A DNA stretch of 34,265 bases from Methyloversatilis sp. (GCA_017984755.1 JAGNYW010000031.1:1-34265), one strand, 5' to 3'; shown: positions 15,567 to 23,674, counted from the stretch's first letter. Notes: generated from the letters alone by a model not told the origin. A program made the numbers and translations.

Positions 15567-16049
15567 ATGCAGACCCTGAAAACCCTGACCGAAATCTTCA
15601 CCCAGTCCGGCCGTGTGACCTGGATGGGCATACGCCCTGCCCGGCTGTCGGCGCCATGTCAGCTTGACGCCGTTCAGGCGGTCGAAGCACTTGGTCTGGA
15701 AGGTGATCACTACGCCAGCCCCGGCGGCAAACGCCAGGTGACGCTGATCCAGGCCGAACATCTGCAGACGGTGGCGGGTCTGCTGGGTGTCGATGCGGTC
15801 AGCCCCGAGCAGGTGCGGCGCAACATCGTGGTCGGCGGCATCAATCTGCTTGCGCTCAAGGGCAAGCGTTTCCGCATCGGAGAAGCGGTGCTCGAATACA
15901 CCGGCAGCTGCGACCCGTGTTCACGCATGGAAAGCAATCTGGGACGCGGCGGCTACAACGCAATGCGCGGACATGGCGGCATCACCGCACGTGTCGTGCG
16001 TGGAGGCTGCATCCGTACCGGTGACGCAGTGATCGCCGTCGAAGACTGA
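15567..16049 (+). CDS. MOSC-domain sulfurase-like protein
   Basis: A 160-residue single-domain MOSC protein (the C-terminal domain of molybdenum-cofactor sulfurases). Conserved motifs: GLEGDHYASPGGKRQVTLIQAEHL, RRNIVVGGINLLALKGKRFRIGEAVLEYTGSCDPC with the active-site Cys, and GGYNAMRGHGGITARVV. MOSC proteins of this size, such as YiiM-like proteins, are thought to handle sulfur or N-hydroxylated base substrates; the actual reaction here is unknown. It sits 40 nt after imuB where dnaE2 often lies. An in-frame GTG at 15537 next to a TAGCAT element (15529-15534) could be a leaderless start adding 10 residues. Confidence 0.86.
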   Translation: MQTLKTLTEIFTQSGRVTWMGIRPARLSAPCQLDAVQAVEALGLEGDHYASPGGKRQVTLIQAEHLQTVAGLLGVDAVSPEQVRRNIVVGGINLLALKGKRFRIGEAVLEYTGSCDPCSRMESNLGRGGYNAMRGHGGITARVVRGGCIRTGDAVIAVED

Positions 16050-16117
16050 AAACACACCACAGCCGATATTGCAGGGGATAATCCTGCCCATCGAAAAGAA
16101 AAAACGGGAGATGGCAG

Positions 16118-16780
16118 ATGGATCGACGACGCATGCTCACGCAGTTGCTGGTCGGCGGCACCGCAGCACCACTGGCGCTGAATGCACTGGTGCGCGACGC
16201 GCTGGCCCGCGACGGTCGTTCCGGCCTGCGCGGCTTTCGCGGCAACGTCACGATCAACGGCGCGCCTGCGAGCTTCAACATGGAAGTGCGCCCCGGCGAT
16301 ACCGTGCGGACCGGTCCGGGCGCGGAAGCCATCTATGTCATCGGTCGCGATGTCTTCATGCAGCGCGGAAATGCGCATGTCGCCTTCGGCAGCGGTGCCG
16401 CCACCGACCTGATGCGCGTGATCACCGGACAGCTGCTGTCCGTGTTCGACCGCAGTCAGCGGCGCATCGCCACCCCTGCGGCCACAATAGGCATCCGGGG
16501 TACGGGCTGCTACATCGAGGCCGGAGAGGAAAAGACCTATTTCTGCCTGTGCTACGGTGAAGCGGTCATTGCGCGCGCGGGCGATTCTGCGCAGATGGAA
16601 ACCGTCAGGACCCGGCATCACGACAAACCCATGTGGCTGCGCGACGCACCGGGGCAGGAAATGATGTCGGCTGCAGGCGTCATCAACCATACCGATGCCG
16701 AACTGACGCTGCTGGAGGGCCTGGTCGGACGCAAGCCGCCGTTCGCAGGGGTGGGCTGGCCCCCCGGTCAGGGCTACTGA
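16118..16780 (+). CDS. Exported FecR-domain protein with a Tat-like signal
   Basis: A 220-residue protein. The N-terminus DRRRMLTQLLVGGTAAPLAL has consecutive arginines followed by a hydrophobic stretch and an ALA-type cleavage site near residue 30, like a twin-arginine signal. The body carries a FecR-type domain: GNVTINGAPA, VRPGDTVRTGPGAEAIYVIGRDVFMQRG, then TPAATIGIRGTGCYIEA. FecR folds are best known from iron-siderophore anti-sigma proteins, but stand-alone periplasmic versions are common and of unknown role. Two cysteines follow in YFCLCYGEA. A GGGAG site lies 8-12 nt upstream. It converges on gspE, and a hairpin separates the two stops. Confidence 0.75.
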   Translation: MDRRRMLTQLLVGGTAAPLALNALVRDALARDGRSGLRGFRGNVTINGAPASFNMEVRPGDTVRTGPGAEAIYVIGRDVFMQRGNAHVAFGSGAATDLMRVITGQLLSVFDRSQRRIATPAATIGIRGTGCYIEAGEEKTYFCLCYGEAVIARAGDSAQMETVRTRHHDKPMWLRDAPGQEMMSAAGVINHTDAELTLLEGLVGRKPPFAGVGWPPGQGY

Positions 16781-16785
16781 CCCCT

Positions 16786-16803
16786 GCCCGCCTTCAGGCG
16801 GGC
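16786..16803. terminator. Hairpin between convergent genes
   Basis: GCCCGCC-TTCA-GGCGGGC is a perfect 7-bp stem with a tetraloop, placed 6 nt after the FecR-protein stop. It overlaps the stop codon and last two codons of gspE. It can work for either strand but lacks a T-run, so it is a weaker terminator candidate. Confidence 0.55.
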
Positions 16804-18584
16804 GGCGCCACCTTCATGACTTCTTCCAGCGTTGTGACGCCCTGCGCGATTTTCAGTGCACCGGACACGCGCAGCGGATACATGCCTTCGCGGTAGGCCT
16901 GTTCTCGCAGCAGGGCGATGTCTGCACTGCTGGCGACCAGATTCTTGATTTCCGGCGACATCAGCAGGATTTCGTAGATGCCGATCCGGCCGGCGTAGCC
17001 GGTCATTCGGCATTCGAGACAGCCGGCCGCCTGCATGAAGCGCTCCGGCCTGCTCGCCTTCCACGGCGCCACCAGTTCGTCCCACGCCAGCGGATCGGTT
17101 TCCTGCGGTGGCGCCGGCTTGCGGCAGTGCGGACACAGCGTGCGCACCAGCCGCTGCGCCATCACGCCGAGAACGGTGGCGTTGAGCAGGTAGCTGGGCA
17201 CTCCGAGATCGAGCATTCGGGTGATCGCTGCCGGCGCGTCGTTGGTGTGCAGCGTGGATAGCACGAGGTGACCGGTCAGCGCGGCCTGGATCGCCATTTC
17301 GGCCGTTTCCAGGTCACGGATTTCACCGACCATGATGATGTCCGGGTCCTGCCGCATCAACGAACGGATGCCGGCCGAAAACGTGACGCCGATGTCGGCC
17401 GACACCTGCACCTGGTTGAATGAGGGCTCGATCATTTCGATCGGGTCCTCCAGCGTGCAGACATTGACCTCGGGCGTGGCAAGGTTCTTCAGCGTCGAAT
17501 ACAGCGTCGTCGTCTTGCCGGAGCCGGTCGGGCCGGTCACCAGCACGATGCCGTTGGGCTGGGTGGTCATGTGCTTCCAGCGCCGTGCGTCCTCGTCGGA
17601 AAAGCCGAGGTCACGGAAGTCGCGCACCAGCACTTCCGGGTCGAACACCCGCATCACCAGCTTTTCACCGAACGCCGTCGGCAGCGTGGACAGGCGAAGC
17701 TCGATTTCCTGGCCGTCGGGCGCGCGCGTCTTGATCCGCCCGTCCTGCGGCCGGCGCTTTTCCACCACGTCCATGCGGCCCAGTATCTTGATGCGCGAAG
17801 TCATCGCACCCAGTACCGGCATCGGAATCTGATAGACCTGATGCAGCACGCCATCGATCCGGAAGCGCACGACGCCGAAGTCGCGCCGCGGTTCGATGTG
17901 GATGTCGCTGGCGCGCTGCTCGAAGGCGTACTGCCAGAGCCAGTCGACGATCGTGACGATGTGCTGGTCGTTGGCATCGAGCGGTCGGTTGCTGCGCCCC
18001 AGTTCGACCAGCTGTTCGAAATTCGACGCACCGACGCCGCTGACGTCACCCCGCTTGGCAGCACCCTTGACCGATTTGGCGAGGCTGTAGAACTCGACCA
18101 CATAGCGCGCGATGTCGTCCGGATTGGCGATCACCCGCCGGATCGGCCGACGCAGGATCGGCGCCAGTTCCTTCTCCCATTCGCTCATGAAGGGTTCGGC
18201 GGTCGCGATCACGACTTCGCGCGGCGATGCCTGCACCGGCAGGATGCCGAAGCGGTTTGCGTAGGCGTTCGACACCACTTCGGTCACGGCCGCGAAATCG
18301 ACTTTCAGCGGATCGATGTGGTAGTAGTCGTGTCCGCTCCAGCCCGCCATCCATTCCGTCAGGGCATCCAGGCTCAGTGCCCGGTGCGGCGGATGCAGCG
18401 AACGCCATTTCTGCTGCGCCAGCACCACCAGCGGATGTTCGCCACCCCGCCAGTAACGACGCTCGTGCAGGAAGGCGCGCGCCACCGCATCGCCCAGCAG
18501 ACCATCGGCCACCATCCCCTCGACCAGTTCCTGCAGCGTGAGTTTGTGCTCCCGCTTATCCATGCCGGATACCGCTGCTGTCAT
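16794..18584 (-). CDS. gspE: GspE/PulE-family secretion or pilus ATPase
   Basis: A 596-residue ATPase with an N-terminal MshEN-like domain (about 60-170) and a C-terminal RecA-like domain. Seen: Walker A GPTGSGKTTTLYSTL (about 350-358), Asp box CTLEDPIE, Walker B-type RQDPDIIMVGEIRDLETAE, His box TGHLVLSTLHTNDAP, and a zinc-binding tetracysteine (CPHC...CLEC) near the C-terminus. This fits an assembly ATPase driving a pseudopilus or type IV pilus. It stands alone: no secretin, GspF or pilin gene adjoins; the nearest partners are the three pseudopilins at 7108-8803. GGAG 7 nt before the ATG at 18584 supports that start over 18563. Confidence 0.93.
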   Translation of the reverse strand: MTAAVSGMDKREHKLTLQELVEGMVADGLLGDAVARAFLHERRYWRGGEHPLVVLAQQKWRSLHPPHRALSLDALTEWMAGWSGHDYYHIDPLKVDFAAVTEVVSNAYANRFGILPVQASPREVVIATAEPFMSEWEKELAPILRRPIRRVIANPDDIARYVVEFYSLAKSVKGAAKRGDVSGVGASNFEQLVELGRSNRPLDANDQHIVTIVDWLWQYAFEQRASDIHIEPRRDFGVVRFRIDGVLHQVYQIPMPVLGAMTSRIKILGRMDVVEKRRPQDGRIKTRAPDGQEIELRLSTLPTAFGEKLVMRVFDPEVLVRDFRDLGFSDEDARRWKHMTTQPNGIVLVTGPTGSGKTTTLYSTLKNLATPEVNVCTLEDPIEMIEPSFNQVQVSADIGVTFSAGIRSLMRQDPDIIMVGEIRDLETAEMAIQAALTGHLVLSTLHTNDAPAAITRMLDLGVPSYLLNATVLGVMAQRLVRTLCPHCRKPAPPQETDPLAWDELVAPWKASRPERFMQAAGCLECRMTGYAGRIGIYEILLMSPEIKNLVASSADIALLREQAYREGMYPLRVSGALKIAQGVTTLEEVMKVAPPA

Positions 18585-18703
18585 CGATTTCTCCAGTTGC
18601 GACCGACTATAGCCGAGCGACAGATCGATCCCCTTCGGGCGCCATCAAATTTTCAAGCAAAAAGTCCTTGCGATGTCGTAACATGCGCTTACAGGGTCAG
18701 ACT

Positions 18704-18784
18704 CTGTCCGAATTCGTGCGCCGGACAGCAGGAATAAAAGGCAAAAAAATGCCTCTCCAGTTCGCCTGAAAAGGCGATTTTTTT
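18704..18784 (+). promoter_or_regulatory. Three-hairpin leader ahead of the DSF synthase gene
   Basis: Three stems follow one another in the 240-nt gap upstream of the DSF synthase. The first is CTGTCCG/CGGACAG (18704-18728, 11-nt loop). The second is AGGCA/TGCCT around an A6 loop (18739-18754). The third is TCGCC/GGCGA followed by seven T (18762-18784), which looks like an intrinsic terminator. No gene upstream on this strand needs terminating, so the set may be an attenuator, a riboswitch-like element or the 3' end of a small RNA. It ends 39 nt before the ATG. Confidence 0.55.
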
Positions 18785-18823
18785 CAGCAAGCTAAACGAT
18801 CGGCTATTCCGACGGAGGCTGAA

Positions 18824-19849
18824 ATGGATCTGTTGACCCCGTGCGTTCCAGCGCCGCAGCGTCGTCTGCGGCCTGACGTTCAGGACGTTGCTGCGACTGA
18901 CGTCTTTCAGATAACCGGTTCTCGTCCCGAAGCTTTCGGCCCGGCTTTCGAGCGCGGGCGGGCTCACCTCAATGTCGTCCCGCTCGGCGCAGTACAGCGG
19001 GCGCCACGCTTGCTGACGACCCCCCTCGTGACGTCACGTTTCGAACCGGAATCGCGTGCGCTGTGGATGTATGCGCACCCGACGGGACGCCCCTGCTTCA
19101 CGTCCGAACTGCTGGCCGACGTGGTAGCCCAGCAGCGCGAGGTCGAACTGGCGCAGGGCACCGTGGATTTCTTCCTGAACTGCTCTTCGATACCAGGGGT
19201 GTACAACCTCGGTGGCGACCTTGACCTGTTCCGTCGTCTGGTCGAAGCCGGAGACCAGCAGGCGCTGATGACCTACGCGGAAGCGTGCATACGCGCCATC
19301 AACAACAACGTCGCCGGTCTGCACGCCGACGCGGTGTCGATGTCGGTGATCCAGGGCGATGCATTGGGTGGCGGTCTGGAAGCCGCCCTGTCATGCCATG
19401 TCGTGATCGCCGAACGCGGTACGCGGATGGGCTTCCCGGAAATGATGTTCAACCTGTTTCCGGGAATGGGCGCGTACAGTCTGGTGGCGCGCAAGGTCGG
19501 GCCACGCATTGCCGAGGACCTGATCCTGAACGCACGTGTGCTGACTGCGGAAGAGATGCATGCGCTCGGACTGATCGACCATCTGGCGGATCCGGGTCAG
19601 GGCGAAGCCGTTGCACGCGCCGTGATGCGCTCGATGTCATCCCAGCTCAAGGGTTTCCGCGCCTTCCAGCGCGCCAAGATGCACGCTTTCATCAAACTCA
19701 CCTATCAGGAACTGGAAGATGTAGTGCGTGAATGGGTGCGTGGTGCGATGAAGCTCGATCGTCGCGACCTGCGCACGATGGAGCGGCTGGTCAAGGCACA
19801 GAACCGCCTGCACGCCAGTCACGCCGGCAAGGAAATCGTCAGCGCCTGA
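18824..19849 (+). CDS. rpfF: RpfF-type DSF-family signal synthase
   Basis: A 341-residue crotonase-fold protein. It matches RpfF, the enzyme that makes cis-2-unsaturated fatty-acid (DSF) cell-cell signals from acyl-ACP by dehydration and thioester cleavage. Key parts: YNLGGDLDLF, then GDALGGGLEAALSCHVVIAE with Glu186, and GFPEMMFNLFPGMGAYS with Glu206. The two glutamates are 20 residues apart, as Glu141 and Glu161 in Xanthomonas RpfF. The end LRTMERLVKAQNR is also conserved. It is about 45 residues longer than Xanthomonas RpfF at the N-terminus; that start is supported by GGAGG 6 nt before the ATG and by the lack of an internal Met before residue 82. No rpfR, rpfC or rpfG gene adjoins. A three-hairpin leader precedes it. 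Confidence 0.85.
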   Translation: MDLLTPCVPAPQRRLRPDVQDVAATDVFQITGSRPEAFGPAFERGRAHLNVVPLGAVQRAPRLLTTPLVTSRFEPESRALWMYAHPTGRPCFTSELLADVVAQQREVELAQGTVDFFLNCSSIPGVYNLGGDLDLFRRLVEAGDQQALMTYAEACIRAINNNVAGLHADAVSMSVIQGDALGGGLEAALSCHVVIAERGTRMGFPEMMFNLFPGMGAYSLVARKVGPRIAEDLILNARVLTAEEMHALGLIDHLADPGQGEAVARAVMRSMSSQLKGFRAFQRAKMHAFIKLTYQELEDVVREWVRGAMKLDRRDLRTMERLVKAQNRLHASHAGKEIVSA

Positions 19850-19906
19850 AGTACCGCTCGCCGGGGAACGCCTGCCGCACCCCGGTACTACCCGGACAGC
19901 CCGCCT

Positions 19907-20527
19907 TCAGTTCGCGTATTTCACCGAACATCCATAGGCACGGGTGACCGGCTTTGTCACCGGTTTGCCGTTCAGCACTTCGTCCATCGCCTGGCGCGCA
20001 AGCGGCTCGGCCTTCGGGATGTCTGCCGGATCAGTCGACACAATGCTGTCGATGCCGCCCATGTAGGCCAGCTTGCCATCCGGTGCGATCACGTACATGT
20101 GCGGCGTCACCTGCGCGCCGTAGGCACGCCCTATTTCACCTTTCGGATCGAGCAGGAAGTGCGTCGGCGCCGCCGCACGTTCCCGGGTCTGCCGGTTCGC
20201 GGCCGGGCCATCGACGTAGCCCTGTTCGCCGATGGCCGAACTGGCCACCGTCAGCCACACTGCGCCACGGGACGTCGCATCGCGCTGTAGTTTCTGCATT
20301 TCGCCGCTCTTGTACCACTTCACCACATACGGGCAGCCATCGTTCGTCCATTCGAGCACGACGGTCCGGCCCGCCAGCTCCGACAGCTTCACCGTCCTGC
20401 CATTTGCATCGACACCGACGAAAGCGGGTGCCGCCTCGCCGACCTTCGGCGCGGCCGCGGCGATGACCGGCAGCAACATCAGTGCCGCAGACATCAGCAT
20501 GCCGTTGAAAGCGCGTCCGTGATTCAT
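19907..20527 (-). CDS. Exported redoxin (thioredoxin-fold) protein
   Basis: A 206-residue exported protein with a signal peptide (AFNGMLMSAALMLLPVIAAA) and a redoxin/AhpC-TSA-type thioredoxin fold: VGEAAPAFVGVDANGRTVKLSELAGRTVVLEW, then NDGCPYVVKWY with Cys65, and later THFLLDPKGEIGRAYGAQVTPHMYVI. There is one active-site cysteine rather than CxxC, plus a C-terminal Cys200 in YGCSVKY. It likely works in the periplasm as a peroxiredoxin-like or thiol-exchange protein. It starts 23 nt after the DsbD-like gene on the same strand, so that reductase may keep it reduced. The gene ends 57 nt from the convergent DSF synthase. Confidence 0.84.
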   Translation of the reverse strand: MNHGRAFNGMLMSAALMLLPVIAAAAPKVGEAAPAFVGVDANGRTVKLSELAGRTVVLEWTNDGCPYVVKWYKSGEMQKLQRDATSRGAVWLTVASSAIGEQGYVDGPAANRQTRERAAAPTHFLLDPKGEIGRAYGAQVTPHMYVIAPDGKLAYMGGIDSIVSTDPADIPKAEPLARQAMDEVLNGKPVTKPVTRAYGCSVKYAN

Positions 20528-20550
20528 CGTCGTTCCTCCTCGAAGGGTTG

Positions 20551-22701
20551 TCAGGGTTCGATGCCGTCGAGCACGATGCGTTCGGTCAGTATCTGTGGCA
20601 GCACCTTCCCGCGTACGGCACCGGGCGGGAAATAGACGTACAGGGGTACGCCGTCGCGCCCGTGCTCGTGCAGGAAGCGCGTGATTTCGGGATCGCTGCG
20701 CGTCCAGTCACCTTTCATGTAGGTGATGCCTCGCTGCGAGAAGGCCTGTTGCACACCCGGCATCGACAGTGCCACTTTCTCATTCAGCAGGCAGGTCACG
20801 CACCAGGCGGCAGTCATGTTCACGAACACCGGCTTGCCCGCTGCGCGCAATGCGGCGAGGTCATCCGACGAATAGGCGATGCTGCGCGACGCCTCTGCAC
20901 TTCCCGGAATGGCAGCGGAGGACGGCGTGCTTTCGGGCGTACTGCCGAATGCAAAAGCGGCCCCGGCCGCTGCCATCAGCGCGGCGATGCGCCAAGGCAT
21001 GCCCGGCGATGCACCACGTTGCGCGACGCCCAGCAGCCACGACGCAAGCGCCACCAGCAGCAGGATCACGAGCACCACGAGTACGCCGTCGGCTCCATTC
21101 TGCTGGCTCAGCACCCACACCAGCCAGGCCACCGCGGCATACATCGGAAAAGCCAGCGCCTGCTTCAGGCGATCCATCCACACGCCCGGGCGTGGCATGC
21201 GACGGGCGGCACCCGGAAAAAAGGCCATCAATACATAGGGCATGGCCAACCCGAGTCCCATCGCCACGAAAACCGCCAGCGTCTGCAGGGCCGGCGCGCC
21301 GAGCGCGAAGGCAATCGCTCCACCCATGAAGGGCGCTGTGCAGGGTGTGGCGACGACGACGGCCAGCGCGCCGGTGAAGAAACTGCCGCTCAAGCCTGGC
21401 CGGGCAGCGAGCGACCCGCCGGCCGATGACCAGCCGGACGCAAATTGGAACACGCCGGACAGATTCAGACCGATGACGAACAGCAGCGCGGCCATGCCGG
21501 TCACGAAAACGGGGGACTGGAACTGAAACCCCCAGCCGGCCTGCATGCCGGCCGCTCGCAGCCCGAGCAGCAGCGCCGCCAGCAGTACGAAAGTGGCGAC
21601 GACACCGGCGCAGTAGGCGAGCGACTGCAGGCGTACCGCCTGCTGCGCGTGGCCGCCCATCTTGGCGAAAGACAGTGCCTTGATCGCAAGCACCGGGAAT
21701 ACGCAGGGCATCAGGTTCAGCAGCAGTCCGCCCGCCAGCGCAAACAGCAGCGCATAACCGAGGCCGACGACGTCCGACGCCACCGGCACGGTTGCCGACG
21801 CGAGAGCGGGCACTGCCGGCAGCTCGGCCGACACCCACCGGACTGATGCAGGTCGTTCCACCGCCAGCCCGGGCGTTTCGATCCAGTACGCCTGCTCGAC
21901 TCCCTGCCGGTCGCGTACGAGCAATGCGCCGGCCAGTTGTCCGGACGCTTCGAACGCCGGCCCCGCCTGCATTGCGAGTTTGAGGACCCCCTCCTTGACA
22001 TCCAGCGTCTGCGCCGCGCCGTGCTCGATCACGCCCCAGACTGCCGGCACGAACCAGGCCTCGGCCACCTGCGCCACGCCATCGCCGCTCAGTGACAGCG
22101 TCGCCCCGGAATCGACCAATGCCTGCCAGGACGCGACCGTCGGGCGTGCATGCTCGGTGGCATCGAACAGCGGCGCATGAACGGACGGCGCAGGCGTGCC
22201 GACCGGCAGCGAGAGCTGGAACACGCCCTCTTCGGGAATACAGATGTCCTTGCAGATCAGCCACGTGGCCTTGACTGCGACCGGTACGACACCCTGAACA
22301 CCCGCCGGAAGGGTCAACGAAAACGGCAGCGTCACGTCGCCCTCATGAATGAAGGTGGTGATCTGTGCATCGACGTGCCTGCGCGGCGCGGGCCAGCGGA
22401 TGTCGGATACCGCGCTGCCCGCCGGCGCATGAACGCCGATCTGCGGCGGCTGACCTGCATCGCCCGGGTTCATCCAGTAGATGTGCCAGCCCGGCGCCAG
22501 TTGCAGCCGCAGCGCCAGATCGACCGGCAGACCCGGTGCCGCCGCAGTCTGCGCCGCCACCAGCGTGACGGTGGAACGCGGGCTCACGACGGACGGGCTT
22601 TCCAGCGCCGACACTGGCTTCTGAATGAGCACCGACGCGAGAAGGAAAAAGTGGATGACGATTGAGCGCATGGTCAGGAGAAGGATCGTTTTTCGACGCA
22701 T
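20551..22701 (-). CDS. DsbD/ScsB-type protein-disulfide reductase
   Basis: A 716-residue inner-membrane protein that carries electrons from cytosolic thioredoxin to the periplasm. Order: signal peptide; a periplasmic N-terminal DsbD-alpha-like region (about 30-300) with a cysteine pair in WLICKDICIPEEG; an eight-helix membrane domain with the redox cysteines in MPCVFPV and TPCTAPF; and a C-terminal thioredoxin domain with CVTC in AAWCVTCLLNEK. The long N-terminal part is more like ScsB than classical DsbD. The ATG at 22701 has CAGGA about 6 nt upstream; another ATG at 22671 is possible. The redoxin follows 23 nt downstream, probably as its partner. Confidence 0.88.
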   Translation of the reverse strand: MRRKTILLLTMRSIVIHFFLLASVLIQKPVSALESPSVVSPRSTVTLVAAQTAAAPGLPVDLALRLQLAPGWHIYWMNPGDAGQPPQIGVHAPAGSAVSDIRWPAPRRHVDAQITTFIHEGDVTLPFSLTLPAGVQGVVPVAVKATWLICKDICIPEEGVFQLSLPVGTPAPSVHAPLFDATEHARPTVASWQALVDSGATLSLSGDGVAQVAEAWFVPAVWGVIEHGAAQTLDVKEGVLKLAMQAGPAFEASGQLAGALLVRDRQGVEQAYWIETPGLAVERPASVRWVSAELPAVPALASATVPVASDVVGLGYALLFALAGGLLLNLMPCVFPVLAIKALSFAKMGGHAQQAVRLQSLAYCAGVVATFVLLAALLLGLRAAGMQAGWGFQFQSPVFVTGMAALLFVIGLNLSGVFQFASGWSSAGGSLAARPGLSGSFFTGALAVVVATPCTAPFMGGAIAFALGAPALQTLAVFVAMGLGLAMPYVLMAFFPGAARRMPRPGVWMDRLKQALAFPMYAAVAWLVWVLSQQNGADGVLVVLVILLLVALASWLLGVAQRGASPGMPWRIAALMAAAGAAFAFGSTPESTPSSAAIPGSAEASRSIAYSSDDLAALRAAGKPVFVNMTAAWCVTCLLNEKVALSMPGVQQAFSQRGITYMKGDWTRSDPEITRFLHEHGRDGVPLYVYFPPGAVRGKVLPQILTERIVLDGIEP

Positions 22702-22774
22702 CGGTTCCTGGAGAGGGGCTCGAGCCGGGTGATGGAAGCCTTCGCCGCGAGGGGAAGGTGTGTATCACCTCTCG

Positions 22775-22817
22775 GTGAAGTTTGCGTGAGGACTCTGTGA
22801 CACGGGCTGCCTAGCAT
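22775..22817 (+). promoter_or_regulatory. GTGA direct-repeat array and -10 of the second PEP-CTERM gene
   Basis: GTGAAG, GTGAGG and GTGACA begin at 22775, 22786 and 22797, exactly 11 bp apart. They are followed 10 bp later by the -10-like TAGCAT (22812-22817), with no good -35. An inverted half-site TCACC lies at 22765-22769. Direct repeats with an 11-bp period ending just before the -10 are how OmpR/PhoB-type regulators activate promoters. The OmpR-type regulator encoded downstream at 23751 is the natural candidate. The link is inferred. Confidence 0.55.
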
Positions 22818-22875
22818 CCGGATACCGGTCAGCAGTTGAACGTCCGGCCCACCTCACTTCCTCAGGAGAATGTCC

Positions 22876-23661
22876 ATGTCTTTTTCATTATCGCGCGCGT
22901 CGCGTCTGGCCGCGGTCATCGCGCTGTCTGCGCTGGGTTCGTCGGCCCAGGCAGCCCTCGTCGACGTCACGGTCACAGTGGAAAATCTCGTCCCCGCCAA
23001 TGGCGTGAGCTTCGCACCGCTGCATTTCGGATTCAACAACGGCAGCTTTGACGCTTTCGATCTGGGCAGCGCCGCGACAGAGTCCATCATTTCAGTCGCT
23101 GAAGGCGGTGCAGGCGGCGCATGGCAAGCGGCCTTCGCCGCGGCCGACCCCACGGCAACACGTGGCACGCTGGGCGGTCTGTTGCAGCCGGGTGGTACTA
23201 GCAGCGCCACATTCACCGTTGATACGTCGATCAATCGGTTCTTCACTTTTGCCGCGATGGTTGTGCCGAGCAACGATTTCTTCATCGGCAACGACTCACC
23301 GATGCGCTATCAGCTGTTCGATGCAGCAGGTGGTTTGATGATCAGCACGATCAACCAGACGGCAAGACAGATCTGGGATGCGGGCTCGGAAGTATTCGAT
23401 CCGGCGGCGTCAGCCTTTGTCGGCAGCAACGACCTGCGAGCACCGCAGAATTCGGTGGTTGCGTTCAATTTTGCGGAATTGGCCGCTTACAACGGTCTCA
23501 CGACGGCCACCGGTTATACGCTCGACAGCACCCTTGCGGCCGACACCGGCGTCTATCGCATTTCCTTTGCAGTCGCACCGGTGCCCGAGCCGGAAACCTA
23601 CGCGATGATGCTGGGCGGCCTCCTCTTGGTCGGCAGCATCGCGCGCCGACGTCTCGGCTGA
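22876..23661 (+). CDS. PEP-CTERM protein with Spondin_N-like domain
   Basis: A 261-residue exported protein. A signal peptide (RLAAVIALSALGSSAQA) precedes a Spondin_N-type beta-sandwich: VDVTVTVENLVPANGVSFAP, a stretch with SIISVAEGGAGGAW, and FTFAAMVVPSNDFFIGND, the family's most conserved block. The C-terminus is a canonical PEP-CTERM signal: VPEPETYAMMLGGLLLVGSIARRR. Exosortase should process it for surface or matrix delivery. The ATG at 22876 is 7 nt from AGGAG; the one at 22870 is only 1 nt away. The promoter carries 11-bp-spaced repeats, and an OmpR-type two-component system follows 89 nt downstream on the same strand. Confidence 0.87.
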   Translation: MSFSLSRASRLAAVIALSALGSSAQAALVDVTVTVENLVPANGVSFAPLHFGFNNGSFDAFDLGSAATESIISVAEGGAGGAWQAAFAAADPTATRGTLGGLLQPGGTSSATFTVDTSINRFFTFAAMVVPSNDFFIGNDSPMRYQLFDAAGGLMISTINQTARQIWDAGSEVFDPAASAFVGSNDLRAPQNSVVAFNFAELAAYNGLTTATGYTLDSTLAADTGVYRISFAVAPVPEPETYAMMLGGLLLVGSIARRRLG

Positions 23662-23674
23662 GGCCTGTCCGCAA

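Noticed and set aside
18691-18707. ACAG...CTGT upstream of the DSF synthase as a LexA site
   Set aside because: The half-sites are in the wrong order and spacing; they form part of a hairpin.
18704-18784. Known cyclic-di-GMP riboswitch
   Set aside because: The conserved GEMM core sequences are not present; only simple stems are seen.
22790-22820. Sigma-54 promoter for the Spondin_N PEP-CTERM gene
   Set aside because: TGACACG is followed by the wrong spacing, and no GG-N10-GC pair is present, unlike the first PEP-CTERM gene.
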